Shown in pieces: positions 23,448 through 30,405 of a stretch of 32,592 bases of DNA; within the stretch, counting starts at the first letter, position 1; each line of letters opens with the position of its first letter. Source of the DNA: an uncultured Roseburia sp. (GTDB lineage Bacteria; Bacillota; Clostridia; Lachnospirales; Lachnospiraceae); assembly GCA_910584215.1 (NCBI GenBank), contig CAJTYI010000029.1, forward strand, positions 1 through 32,592. Direction: 5' to 3'. The translations under genes were made by a program, and so were the position numbers. The notes under the pieces were generated by a model. The model had not been told where the DNA came from, ran no database searches, and saw nothing but the letters and a program-made list of their open reading frames with translations.

Positions 23448-23476
23448 TTGAAAATTCTATTTTTCCAGAGTAAAAT
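23448..23476 (+). promoter_or_regulatory. Predicted sigma-A promoter for the FliD-C-like gene
   Basis: TTGAAA (23448-23453) and TAAAAT (23471-23476) are separated by exactly 17 bp. Transcription would begin near 23483, giving an unusually long leader of about 130 nt. The stretch between ung and this promoter (23333-23447) holds nothing I recognise. Confidence 0.75.
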
Positions 23477-23483
23477 AAAGGTA

Positions 23484-23615
23484 ATAAGAAAGGTCGTTAC
23501 GCGATGGTTCATCGTCGCCGGCGATTTTCTGTAAGTCCACAGCGGACTGAGATTTGATGCGTTCTAAGACGCAGGTTAAGAAGAAATAAAAATATAATAA
23601 GAAGGAGGAGATATT
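23484..23615 (+). promoter_or_regulatory. Structured 5' leader with three short hairpins
   Basis: The leader holds successive hairpins: CGATG/CATCG around 23502-23514, AGTCC/GGACT at 23534-23548, and TGCGT/ACGCA at 23558-23573. A strong AAGGAGGAG ribosome site follows just before the ATG. No T-run follows any hairpin, so control would act on translation or stability rather than termination. I recognise no known riboswitch. Confidence 0.45.
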
Positions 23616-24383
23616 ATGTTTTCCGGTAATAGTAATTCATTCGGCATGTTCAACATTAATTTCAGCGATTATGCAGCAATTCGCAATGGAAGTTACCGCA
23701 GACTGTTGGCAGCTCACTACGCAATGGATAATAAAACATCTAAGAGCAGAACTGTTACAACAAAAGACTGGGTTGTAAATAAGGCAGACCGATACGGTAT
23801 TGACGAAGACACCAAGGAAAAAGATAAGGATACAGAAGTGAATCCCGAGAAGAAAGCTTACAACACAGTGCAGACCAATGCACAGTCGCTTAAGAGCGCA
23901 ACCGATAAGCTTACAGAGGTTGGCAGTAAGTCTGTATTCAACAAGGTGGAGGTCAAAGACGAGGCCGGCGAGACCAGCATGCAGTACGATACGGATGCGA
24001 TTTATAAGGCGGTTAAGTCGTTTGCAGATAATTATAACAGTACGATAACATCCGGGGCTGAGACTAAGTCTGACAATGTGAATCGTACCGTGCGTGCGAT
24101 GATCAATTATACCAAGGCGAATCAGAGTGCACTCAGTGCAATCGGTATCGAGATTGGCAAGGATAACAAGCTGACCGTGAACGAGGATAAGTTTAAGAGT
24201 GCAGATATGGAGCGCGTACAGAACTTGTTCAGTGGAAGAAATTCCTACGGTTCACAGATTTCCTCACAGGCAGATCTTATGAACAAATATGCAAAGAGTG
24301 CGGCAGCAGCGACAAGTACCTATACGCAGAGCGGCAAGTACAATTACTTTGATTACAGTGCGATGTTTAGTTCCAGCATCTAG
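23616..24383 (+). CDS. FliD-C-like protein, possibly secreted
   Basis: The 255-residue protein has no signal peptide or membrane helix. Residues 1-75 carry an N-terminal region of unknown type followed by a charged linker. Residues 125-235 resemble the C-terminal region of flagellar cap protein FliD: a YKAVKSFADNYNSTI helix, then LSAIGIEIGKDNKLTVNEDKFKSAD and VQNLFSGRNSYGSQI, then an Ala/Ser-rich helix. It is far shorter than FliD and lacks its N-terminal domain. Composition is Lys/Asn/Thr/Ser-rich and the DNA is less GC-rich than its neighbours. A strong promoter, long leader, AAGGAGGAG site and strong terminator suggest a highly expressed single gene. The FliD link is by eye and uncertain. 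Confidence 0.65.
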   Translation: MFSGNSNSFGMFNINFSDYAAIRNGSYRRLLAAHYAMDNKTSKSRTVTTKDWVVNKADRYGIDEDTKEKDKDTEVNPEKKAYNTVQTNAQSLKSATDKLTEVGSKSVFNKVEVKDEAGETSMQYDTDAIYKAVKSFADNYNSTITSGAETKSDNVNRTVRAMINYTKANQSALSAIGIEIGKDNKLTVNEDKFKSADMERVQNLFSGRNSYGSQISSQADLMNKYAKSAAAATSTYTQSGKYNYFDYSAMFSSSI

Positions 24384-24407
24384 ACAGTTGGAACGATAAT
24401 GCGACAG

Positions 24408-24439
24408 GGCGTGAGAGATGATATCTCTTGCGCCTTTTT
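24408..24439 (+). terminator. Intrinsic terminator after the FliD-C-like gene
   Basis: GGCGTGAGAGAT (24408-24419) pairs with ATCTCTTGCGCC (24423-24434), 12 bp with two G-U pairs and a 3-nt loop, followed by TTTTT (24435-24439). Confidence 0.9.
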
Positions 24440-24455
24440 CGGGTGTACGCGGCAC

Positions 24456-24485
24456 TTGGCAAATGAAATTGCAGCCGGATATAGA
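24456..24485 (+). promoter_or_regulatory. Predicted promoter for mnmA
   Basis: TTGGCA (24456-24461) and TATAGA (24480-24485) are separated by 18 bp. The strong terminator just upstream means mnmA needs its own promoter, which supports this modest match. Confidence 0.45.
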
Positions 24486-24508
24486 AAGAGAAATGCAGGG
24501 AATAAAAG

Positions 24509-25603
24509 ATGGAAAAGAAGAAAGTTGTGGTTGGCATGTCGGGCGGAGTGGATTCTTCCGTCGCGGCGTATCTGTTAAAAGAGCAGGGTTATGATGTGAT
24601 CGGAGTCACGATGCAGATCTGGCAGGAACAGGAGTGCGCCGTGCAGGAGGAAAACGGCGGCTGCTGTGGCCTTAGCGCTGTGGAGGATGCCAGGCGGGTG
24701 GCCGATCGTTTGGGCATACCCTATTATGTGATGAATTTCAGACAGGAATTTAAAAAACATGTGATCGATTATTTTGTCGACGAATATCTGCATGGTAGAA
24801 CGCCCAATCCCTGTATCGCTTGCAACCGCTACGTCAAGTGGGAAGCGCTGCTGCAGCGCAGTTTGGAGATCGGCGCCGATTATATTGCGACAGGACACTA
24901 TGCCAGGGTGGAGCGGCTCTCTAATGGCAGGTATGCCATCCGCAATTCCGTAACGGCGCAGAAAGACCAGACCTATGCGCTCTACAGCCTCACGCAGGAG
25001 CAGTTAGCGCACACGCTGATGCCGGTGGGCGATTATGAAAAGCATGAAATTCGCGCCATGGCGGAGGAAATCGGGCTGGCCGTCGCGCAAAAAAAGGACA
25101 GCCAGGAGATTTGTTTTATACCTGATGATGATTATGCGGGGTTTATCGACCGAGCGTGTCCGGGAGAGGTGCCGCCGCCCGGCAGCTTTGTGTCAGCTTC
25201 GGGAGAGATTTTGGGGCGCCATAAAGGCATCACCCATTATACGGTCGGTCAGCGTAAGGGGCTTGGCATTGCCCTTGGGCGTCCGGTGTTTGTGACTGAG
25301 ATACGTCCCCACACAAATGAGATCGTGCTTGGCGAGAATCAGGATGTGTTCACGATGGAATTGTACGCCGATCATTTGAATTTTATGGCGATAGAGGATA
25401 TCCGGGAGGAAACGATATTGACTGCAAAGATACGCTACTCGCATATCGGCAGCAGGTGTAAGGTCACGCGAATCGGGGAAGACTGCATCCGCTGTGAATT
25501 TTTTGAGCCTGTGCGGGCTGTGACGCCGGGACAGGCTCTGGTGCTCTATGACGGGGAGTATGTGGCGGCAGGTGCAGTTATTCTTGGCACAAAAAATGGT
25601 TGA
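24509..25603 (+). CDS. mnmA: tRNA-specific 2-thiouridylase MnmA
   Basis: MnmA puts sulfur on wobble uridine 34 of Lys, Glu and Gln tRNAs, using ATP and a persulfide. It has 364 residues. The PP-loop SGGVDSS is at 11-17. The active-site cysteines are C102 (NPCIACN; C105 is nearby) and C202 (SQEICF). GHYARV, KDQTYAL and HYTVGQRKGLGI blocks are present, followed by the C-terminal beta-barrel. ATG 24509 follows AGGGA. Its last 26 bp overlap the 3' end of the convergent Cof-type gene. Confidence 0.96.
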   Translation: MEKKKVVVGMSGGVDSSVAAYLLKEQGYDVIGVTMQIWQEQECAVQEENGGCCGLSAVEDARRVADRLGIPYYVMNFRQEFKKHVIDYFVDEYLHGRTPNPCIACNRYVKWEALLQRSLEIGADYIATGHYARVERLSNGRYAIRNSVTAQKDQTYALYSLTQEQLAHTLMPVGDYEKHEIRAMAEEIGLAVAQKKDSQEICFIPDDDYAGFIDRACPGEVPPPGSFVSASGEILGRHKGITHYTVGQRKGLGIALGRPVFVTEIRPHTNEIVLGENQDVFTMELYADHLNFMAIEDIREETILTAKIRYSHIGSRCKVTRIGEDCIRCEFFEPVRAVTPGQALVLYDGEYVAAGAVILGTKNG

Positions 25604-26426
25604 TTGCTTGTGCAACACCGCTCTCGTCGTTTGTCAGGGTGACAAAGTCCGCGATTTGTTTTACTTCCGGAGTCGCGTTGCCCATGGCTACGGCGACGGC
25701 TGCTGTATTTAAAATGGGGATGTCGTTTTCGGTGTCGCCGCAGGCCATCGTCTCAGAGAGCGGTATCTGAAGCTGTTTACAGAGATTTTCCAGACCGGTG
25801 CCCTTTGTGACCCCGTATTTGGTAAATTCTATATTGTGATAGCCGCCGCAGACGAAAGAGACCGTGGAGTGGGCAGACAGAAATTGTATGACATCATCGC
25901 GCAAGAGAAAGCTGCCGTCGGGCTGTCTGTAAAAATTGAGGGTCATTTTCTGTACAAAAAGCTGGCGCTCTCTGATGTAGGCTGCTAAATCCGGAACAAA
26001 CACGCGGGTATTTTTGATGTATTCGCGTATCGAGAGCGGCATGGAGAGCAGGTCAATTTTGTCACGGCAGGAGGCGACACAGTAGCAGCCGCCGTCAATG
26101 AAGGCATCCATATGGATGTCTTTTTTTTGAAGTTCTTCGATCATCGGACAGACCTGTTGCGGGGACATATAATCAGAGTACAAAAGGGCGTCGTCCATGA
26201 GACGATAGAGTGCGGCACCGTTGGTGGTGATCGCATACTCGACGCCCAGGGAAAAGAGCTGCTCTTTTGGCAGGCCGACGTAGGGGCGGCCGGTGGAAAT
26301 CACCACGGTGATGCCACGGTCGGAGGCGGCACGGATGGCCTGCTGATTCTCTTTGGTGATTTCACTTTGGGTGTTAAACAGTGTTCCATCCATATCCAGG
26401 GCAATCAGACGAATATTTTTTGACAT
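25578..26426 (-). CDS. Cof-type HAD-superfamily phosphatase
   Basis: This 282-residue hydrolase belongs to the Cof/YidA type of HAD proteins, which remove phosphate from small sugar or cofactor phosphates. Motif I is LDMDGTLF, with nucleophile D11 and acid D13. Motif II is VISTGRP, the motif III lysine lies in VTKGTGLENL, and motif IV is CGDTENDIPIL. A C2-type cap domain lies between. The start at 26426 follows CGGAGAA on the minus strand; the frame is open to 26480 but that extension lacks a ribosome site. It runs toward mnmA and overlaps its end by 26 bp. The substrate cannot be predicted. Confidence 0.93.
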   Translation of the reverse strand: MSKNIRLIALDMDGTLFNTQSEITKENQQAIRAASDRGITVVISTGRPYVGLPKEQLFSLGVEYAITTNGAALYRLMDDALLYSDYMSPQQVCPMIEELQKKDIHMDAFIDGGCYCVASCRDKIDLLSMPLSIREYIKNTRVFVPDLAAYIRERQLFVQKMTLNFYRQPDGSFLLRDDVIQFLSAHSTVSFVCGGYHNIEFTKYGVTKGTGLENLCKQLQIPLSETMACGDTENDIPILNTAAVAVAMGNATPEVKQIADFVTLTNDESGVAQAINHFLCQE

Positions 26427-26501
26427 GATGTTCTCCGTTTCTATCTGTGATAAAGTTATTTTTATGATTATTCCCATCATCGTAGATCAATAACCGTTTT
26501 G

Positions 26502-26534
26502 GAGCGGCCAAGACAGCCAGTGTCCGGGACGCTC
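26502..26534 (-). promoter_or_regulatory. Hairpin at the 5' end of the Cof-gene mRNA
   Basis: On the minus strand GAGCG and CGCTC enclose inner pairs GG/CC and GACA/TGTC. The predicted transcript start (near 26533) falls at the base of the hairpin, so it would cap the mRNA 5' end and may protect it. The T-run seen beside it on the + strand is simply the promoter's A-rich spacing, so a + strand terminator is less likely. Confidence 0.4.
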
Positions 26535-26539
26535 TTTTT

Positions 26540-26568
26540 ATTATAGGAAAAGATAGAAGAAAGTACAA
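26540..26568 (-). promoter_or_regulatory. Predicted sigma-A promoter for the Cof-type gene
   Basis: Read on the minus strand, TTGTAC (26563-26568) and a perfect TATAAT (26540-26545) are separated by 17 bp. The leader would be about 107 nt. Confidence 0.75.
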
Positions 26569-26624
26569 GCCCAAATTGACCGAAGAGCCGGCCGGGGTGT
26601 GAAATGTGCCTGGCTGTATGTTTG

Positions 26625-26792
26625 AAGAGCTTATGCCTATGAGATTATGAGATTTAGTGTCTGCAAGATTTCGGGATTTAGTGTCCGCAAGATTTTGAAA
26701 GTTTGTGCCTGCAAGATTTTGAAAGTTTGTGCCCGCAAGATTATGAGATTTAGTGTCCGCAAGATTTTGGGATTTAGTGTCCGCAAGATGTT
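26625..26792. repeat. 24-bp tandem repeat array (six good units, one degenerate)
   Basis: Units begin at 26649, 26673, 26697, 26721, 26745 and 26769; a degenerate seventh unit (16 of 24 positions) precedes them at 26625. The usual core is TTTAGTGTCCGCAAGAT. Units 3 and 4 carry a variant reading GAAAGTTTGTGC in the first half, so there are two unit types in the order A-A-B-B-A-A. There are no spacers. The array ends one base before the -35 box of the metH promoter. Frames on both strands stay open through it only because 24 is a multiple of 3. The flanking gap (26569-26624) holds nothing I recognise. Confidence 0.92.
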
Positions 26793-26793
26793 C

Positions 26794-26822
26794 TTGACAT
26801 TGGATTCGCAGTTGCGCATAAT
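26794..26822 (+). promoter_or_regulatory. Near-consensus promoter for metH
   Basis: A perfect TTGACA (26794-26799) and CATAAT (26817-26822) are separated by 17 bp. The start near 26829 gives a leader of about 118 nt. I see no SAM (S-box), T-box or cobalamin riboswitch motif in the leader, the usual controls on methionine genes. Confidence 0.75.
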
Positions 26823-26946
26823 GAAAACGGATGTTATGTAGAAGAAAAACATTTGTTGTGTTATTACATAGAAAGAACCGGACTGCACATGATAATGATT
26901 GTGAGTCAGCAAACAAGTATACGGACATGATGAAACGGAGGCAGGA

Positions 26947-29442
26947 ATGACAAGAGAAGATTTTCGTAACCTGTTCAAAAACGGACCGGTGCTATTGGAT
27001 GGCGCCACTGGCACAAATTTGCAGAGGGCGGGGATGCCGGTAGGAGTATGCCCGGAACAGTGGATTTTGGAGCATCCAGACATTATGGTGGATTTGCAGC
27101 GGCGCTATGTGGAGGCCGGGACCAACATTCTGCTGGCGCCGACTTTCACTGCAAACCGCATAAAATTAGAGGAGTACGGACTGGGGGACAAGCTGGTTTC
27201 CATGAATACCGAGCTGGTGGAGCTGACTAAGCGTGCGGCGAAAGATCGGGCACTTGTGGCGGGAGATTTGACGATGACGGGGCGGCAGTTGTATCCGCTT
27301 GGAGAGATGCTGTTTGAAGAATTGGTGGAGATTTACAGAGAGCAGGCCAAGGTGATTGTGAACGCCGGTGCGGATTTGTTTATTGTGGAGACCATGATGA
27401 GTCTGCAGGAGTGCCGCGCGGCAGTTTTTGCGATCCGCGAGGTTTGCGACCTGCCGATTATGGTTTCTTTGACATACAATGAGGATGGCAGAACACTCTA
27501 CGGGACGCCGCCGGAAGTTGCGGTTGTGGTTTTGCAGAGTCTGGGAGTGGATGCGGTGGGCATGAATTGTTCCACCGGACCGGAGGCGATGCTTGCGCCG
27601 GTGGCGCAGATGGCGCAGTATGCGCAGATTCCGATTTTGGTTAAACCCAATGCCGGTATGCCAGAGCTTCGGGACGGTGTGACGGTATATAAGACGACAC
27701 CGGAAGAATTTGCCGCCGTGGGAAAAAAGCTGGTAGAGGCCGGTGCGTCTGTTATCGGCGGGTGCTGCGGGACAACACCGGAACATATCAGATCATTAAA
27801 AGATGCGGTCTCCGGTATGCAGACGGCTATGCCATTAAAACAAAGGCGCAGAATCGTAACCTCCGAGCGAAAAGCGGTGGAGATCGCACTCGAGGGCAGA
27901 TTTATGGTGATCGGCGAGCGCATTAATCCTACCGGAAAGAAGAAGTTACAGGAACAGCTGCGGGAGGGCAGTCTTGCTCTGGTTCGCACCATGGCGATGG
28001 AACAGGAAGAAAACGGCGCCGACATTTTGGATATTAATATGGGGATGAACGGTATAGATGAGCGGCAGATGATGATAGATACTGTTTACGAGGTGACTTC
28101 AACGGTGGATTGTCCGCTCTGTATCGACTCAAGCTATGTGGACGTGATCGAGCAGGCGCTGCGCATTTATCCGGGAAGAGCGCTTATTAATTCAATCTCA
28201 CTGGAAAAAGAAAAGCTTAAGCGTCTGCTTCCGGTGGCGAAAAAATACGGCGCGATGTTTATTTTGCTGCCGTTATCGGATGCCGGGCTGCCGGAGAATA
28301 CCGACGAAAAGCATCGCATGATTCGCACCATTGTGGAGGCGGCGGAAAATATTGGTATGGCGCGGGAGGACATTATAGTGGACGGACTGGCAGCCACGAT
28401 CGGCGCAAATCCCAGAGCAGCGATAGAGTGTTTTGAGACCTTTGCCTACTGCAAACAAGAGCTGCATCTGCCGACCGTCTGCGGCCTCTCCAATATCTCT
28501 TTTGGGCTGCCGGAGCGCATCAATGTCAATACGGCGTTTCTGACGATGGCGATTGCAAACGGGCTGACGATGGCGATTGCCAATCCTGCGCAGGAAATGC
28601 TAATCAATGCGGCCTTTGCCTCCGATATGCTGCAAAACAGGCCCGACAGCGATATCCGCTATATTGAACGGATGAATGTAATGGCAGAAAAAAATGCCCG
28701 CATGGAGCGGATGCCGGCGAGGAGACAGGCAGACGGTAAGGCAGGTGAAAGAGAGCCAAACGCCTCGCCGATTACATCAGGATTGGACACACCGGGAACA
28801 TCGGAAGAAAAAAGCCCGGTGTACGAGGCGGTGTTAAAAGGAAATAAAAATACCGTAATAGATGAAGTCAAAAAGCTTTTAATGGCCGGTTTGACGCCGG
28901 AGGCTGTGGTGAGCGATCATCTGATTGCCGCGATCAATGAGGTGGGAGCTCTCTTTGACAGGCAGAAATATTTTCTGCCGCAGCTTATCTCTTCTGCCAA
29001 TACGATGAAACTGGCGATCGAGTATTTAGAGCCTATGCTGGAGCGGGAGACTACGGAGGAAAAAGCCACCATCGTCATGGCGACTGTGGAGGGTGATATT
29101 CATGATATCGGCAAGAATCTTGTGGTATTGATGCTGAAAAATTACGGCTACCGCGTCATCGATATGGGCAAAGATGTGCCGGCTGCCGCTATTGTGGAGG
29201 CGGCTATGCGCGAGCACGCAAAAATCATCGGTCTGTCTGCATTGATGACCACTACGATGATGCGCATGAAAGATGTGGTGGAACTGGTAAAAGAAAAGGG
29301 GACGCCATGCAAGGTGATGATCGGAGGGGCGGCGATCACGGAGAGCTTTGCCGAAGAGATCGGGGCAGACGGTTACTCAAAGGATGCGGCGGAGTGCGTA
29401 AAGCTGGTCGAACGTCTTCTGGCGGATGACGTGTCCTCCTAG
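26947..29442 (+). CDS. metH: Cobalamin-dependent methionine synthase, short form without reactivation domain
   Basis: MetH moves a methyl group from methyl-tetrahydrofolate through cobalamin to homocysteine. It has 831 residues. The homocysteine domain (1-290) has zinc ligands C208 (GMNCS) and C273/C274 (GGCCGTT). The pterin domain (about 315-570) opens with VIGERINPTGKKK and contains DINMGMNG and IDSSYVDVIEQAL. A Pro/Ser/Gly-rich linker at about 590-625 leads to the cobalamin cap and binding domains, with D717 and H719 in EGDIHDIGKN. The C-terminal AdoMet-binding reactivation domain of the roughly 1200-residue E. coli enzyme is absent, so a separate reactivation protein is expected elsewhere. 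ATG 26947 follows a GGAGG. The last codons are part of a tandem duplication. Confidence 0.94.
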   Translation: MTREDFRNLFKNGPVLLDGATGTNLQRAGMPVGVCPEQWILEHPDIMVDLQRRYVEAGTNILLAPTFTANRIKLEEYGLGDKLVSMNTELVELTKRAAKDRALVAGDLTMTGRQLYPLGEMLFEELVEIYREQAKVIVNAGADLFIVETMMSLQECRAAVFAIREVCDLPIMVSLTYNEDGRTLYGTPPEVAVVVLQSLGVDAVGMNCSTGPEAMLAPVAQMAQYAQIPILVKPNAGMPELRDGVTVYKTTPEEFAAVGKKLVEAGASVIGGCCGTTPEHIRSLKDAVSGMQTAMPLKQRRRIVTSERKAVEIALEGRFMVIGERINPTGKKKLQEQLREGSLALVRTMAMEQEENGADILDINMGMNGIDERQMMIDTVYEVTSTVDCPLCIDSSYVDVIEQALRIYPGRALINSISLEKEKLKRLLPVAKKYGAMFILLPLSDAGLPENTDEKHRMIRTIVEAAENIGMAREDIIVDGLAATIGANPRAAIECFETFAYCKQELHLPTVCGLSNISFGLPERINVNTAFLTMAIANGLTMAIANPAQEMLINAAFASDMLQNRPDSDIRYIERMNVMAEKNARMERMPARRQADGKAGEREPNASPITSGLDTPGTSEEKSPVYEAVLKGNKNTVIDEVKKLLMAGLTPEAVVSDHLIAAINEVGALFDRQKYFLPQLISSANTMKLAIEYLEPMLERETTEEKATIVMATVEGDIHDIGKNLVVLMLKNYGYRVIDMGKDVPAAAIVEAAMREHAKIIGLSALMTTTMMRMKDVVELVKEKGTPCKVMIGGAAITESFAEEIGADGYSKDAAECVKLVERLLADDVSS

Positions 29443-29476
29443 TCGGACGTCTCCTGGCGGATGGCGTATCCTCAAA
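29407..29476 (+). repeat. Imperfect 35-bp tandem duplication across the metH stop codon
   Basis: Bases 29407-29441 and 29442-29476 match at about 29 of 35 positions, sharing for example CTGGCGGATG. The TAG stop at 29440-29442 forms at the junction. The second copy reads VGRLLADGVSSK and ends in its own TAG at 29478-29480, so it looks like the older metH C-terminus left beyond the new stop. Confidence 0.8.
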
Positions 29477-29495
29477 ATAGTGACCACCGCATATG

Positions 29496-29532
29496 AAAAA
29501 TTTATTAAATTTGGTAAATTTATAAATTTTTT
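29496..29532 (+). terminator. AT-only hairpin with T-run after metH
   Basis: AAAAATTTATTAAATTT (29496-29512) pairs with AAATTTATAAATTTTTT (29516-29532) with one bulged base and a GGT loop; the 3' arm ends in six T. The stem has no G-C pairs, so termination may be weak. Confidence 0.55.
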
Positions 29533-29554
29533 ATAGGCGAATGGGGAAACATAT

Positions 29555-29562
29555 GCTATAAT
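29555..29562 (+). promoter_or_regulatory. Extended -10 promoter for the small acidic membrane protein
   Basis: TATGCTATAATG surrounds a perfect TATAAT at 29557-29562 with an upstream TG. The -35 position is poor, as at cheV. The leader would be about 83 nt. Confidence 0.55.
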
Positions 29563-29651
29563 GAAAAAGTAATCTTATATGAAGAGAATATACTGTAAGA
29601 AAAACAAACATGTTTTTTTTGCATATAGAATAAGCGGAGGAGGTTTCCACT

Positions 29652-29954
29652 ATGAACAAGATGGAGGAATTAATCAACATGACAAAAATCAATGAGCTTC
29701 TAAACAAAAAGGATAAGGAAGAAAAGAGGAATTCCAAAGTTGTTTGGATTTTTGCAATTATCGGTATTGTGGCAGCGTTAGCAGCGGCGGCATACGGAAT
29801 CTATCGTTTCTTCACACCTGATTATTTGGAAGATTTTGAGGATGACTTTGAAGATGATTTCGAGGACGATTTCTTTGAAGATGAGGAAGAAGAAGCGTCT
29901 GCTTCCAAAGAGGAAAAAGAGGAGGCAGCGGCTGAAGAGGAAGCAGAGGATTAA
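29652..29954 (+). CDS. Small membrane protein with a highly acidic tail
   Basis: I do not recognise a family for this 100-residue protein. A Lys-rich N-terminus (1-27) is followed by one transmembrane helix at about 29-49 (VVWIFAIIGIVAALAAAAYGI) and then a tail of about 45 residues that is almost all Asp and Glu, with repeats of EDDF and runs of EEE. Positive charges before the helix predict the tail is outside the cytoplasm. GGAGGAGG lies before ATG 29652. It has its own promoter and terminator, so it is a single-gene unit. The tail recalls the acidic tracts of the larger protein at 19627-21234. Confidence 0.8.
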   Translation: MNKMEELINMTKINELLNKKDKEEKRNSKVVWIFAIIGIVAALAAAAYGIYRFFTPDYLEDFEDDFEDDFEDDFFEDEEEEASASKEEKEEAAAEEEAED

Positions 29955-30033
29955 AGTAAAAAAGGCTGATTGGAAAACAGAGAATTGAAGTAAAAAAGCT
30001 GAAAAAGCAGAGAATTAAAGTAAAAAAGGGCTG
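29941..30033 (+). repeat. Three imperfect repeats of the gene 3' end and stop region
   Basis: The segment carrying the last codons and stop (29941-29968) is repeated, with changes, at 29975-30001 and 30003-30033. The shared core is close to CAGAGAATTAAAGTAAAAAAG. The third copy runs into the terminator stem. Confidence 0.7.
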
Positions 30034-30073
30034 TAGAGGCAGTGAGAGCTGCTTATACAACCCTTTGTTTTTT
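30025..30073 (+). terminator. Intrinsic terminator after the small acidic protein gene
   Basis: AAAGGG (30025-30030) pairs with CCCTTT (30061-30066), with inner pairs TGTA/TACA and GCAG/CTGC, followed by G and TTTTTT (30068-30073). Confidence 0.88.
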
Positions 30074-30141
30074 ATTGCAACAGCAAGAATCTTGTCGCTG
30101 CAAGATGTTAAAATAGGCTGCACAAAAAATATAATGAGGTG

Positions 30142-30306
30142 CTAGTACAACGAATTATTCATTTCTAATACATTGGCGCAGAATGTTTTTTTCCTATGCA
30201 AGGCGGAGGAATGAGGCGCAACGGTGGCTACGTCAATTGACGACAACGAAGCAGATAAAACATCAGACAAGCCAAGATGTCAGTTCATTCATATTCGTTG
30301 TACTAG
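30142..30306. mobile_element. MITE-like element, 165 bp with perfect 14-bp terminal inverted repeats
   Basis: CTAGTACAACGAAT (30142-30155) and ATTCGTTGTACTAG (30293-30306) are exact inverted repeats 137 bp apart. The interior carries no gene. It holds a 12-bp palindrome CGTCAATTGACG and a run of seven T, and is GC-richer than its flanks. No clear target-site duplication is visible. The size, end repeats and lack of coding fit a non-autonomous miniature element. It lies 99 bp before rlmD. The rest of the 30074-30405 gap holds no recognised gene. Confidence 0.6.
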
Positions 30307-30405
30307 ATATTGGAAGCGGGCAAGAAACATCCTGTGCAAAAATAGTACATTTATGATGCCCGTTGTATCAGTAGAGACAACATAGCGTGATGGAGGAGAA
30401 TTAGA

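Noticed and set aside
26502..26545. Plus-strand intrinsic terminator
   Set aside because: The hairpin and T-run look right, but no + strand gene ends nearby and the T-run is the complement of the Cof-gene promoter region.
26625..26792. CRISPR array
   Set aside because: The units are directly adjacent with no spacers and are not palindromic at the ends, and there are no cas genes.
26647..26841. Plus-strand frame through the same repeats
   Set aside because: It has no ribosome site and runs through the metH promoter; its open length is explained by the repeat length.
26374..26928. Minus-strand frame with octapeptide repeats of the NLADTKSQ type
   Set aside because: It resembles pentapeptide-type repeats only because the 24-bp DNA units keep the frame open. 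It has no ribosome site, overlaps the Cof-type gene start and opposes the metH promoter.
26823..26946. SAM or cobalamin riboswitch in the metH leader
   Set aside because: No conserved core of either class was found in the 124 bp, and the leader is short for a cobalamin switch.
28540..28587. 24-bp internal direct repeat in metH encoding TMAIAN twice
   Set aside because: The family normally has similar hydrophobic sequence with the same length here, so there is no insertion; the likeness is by chance or codon convergence.
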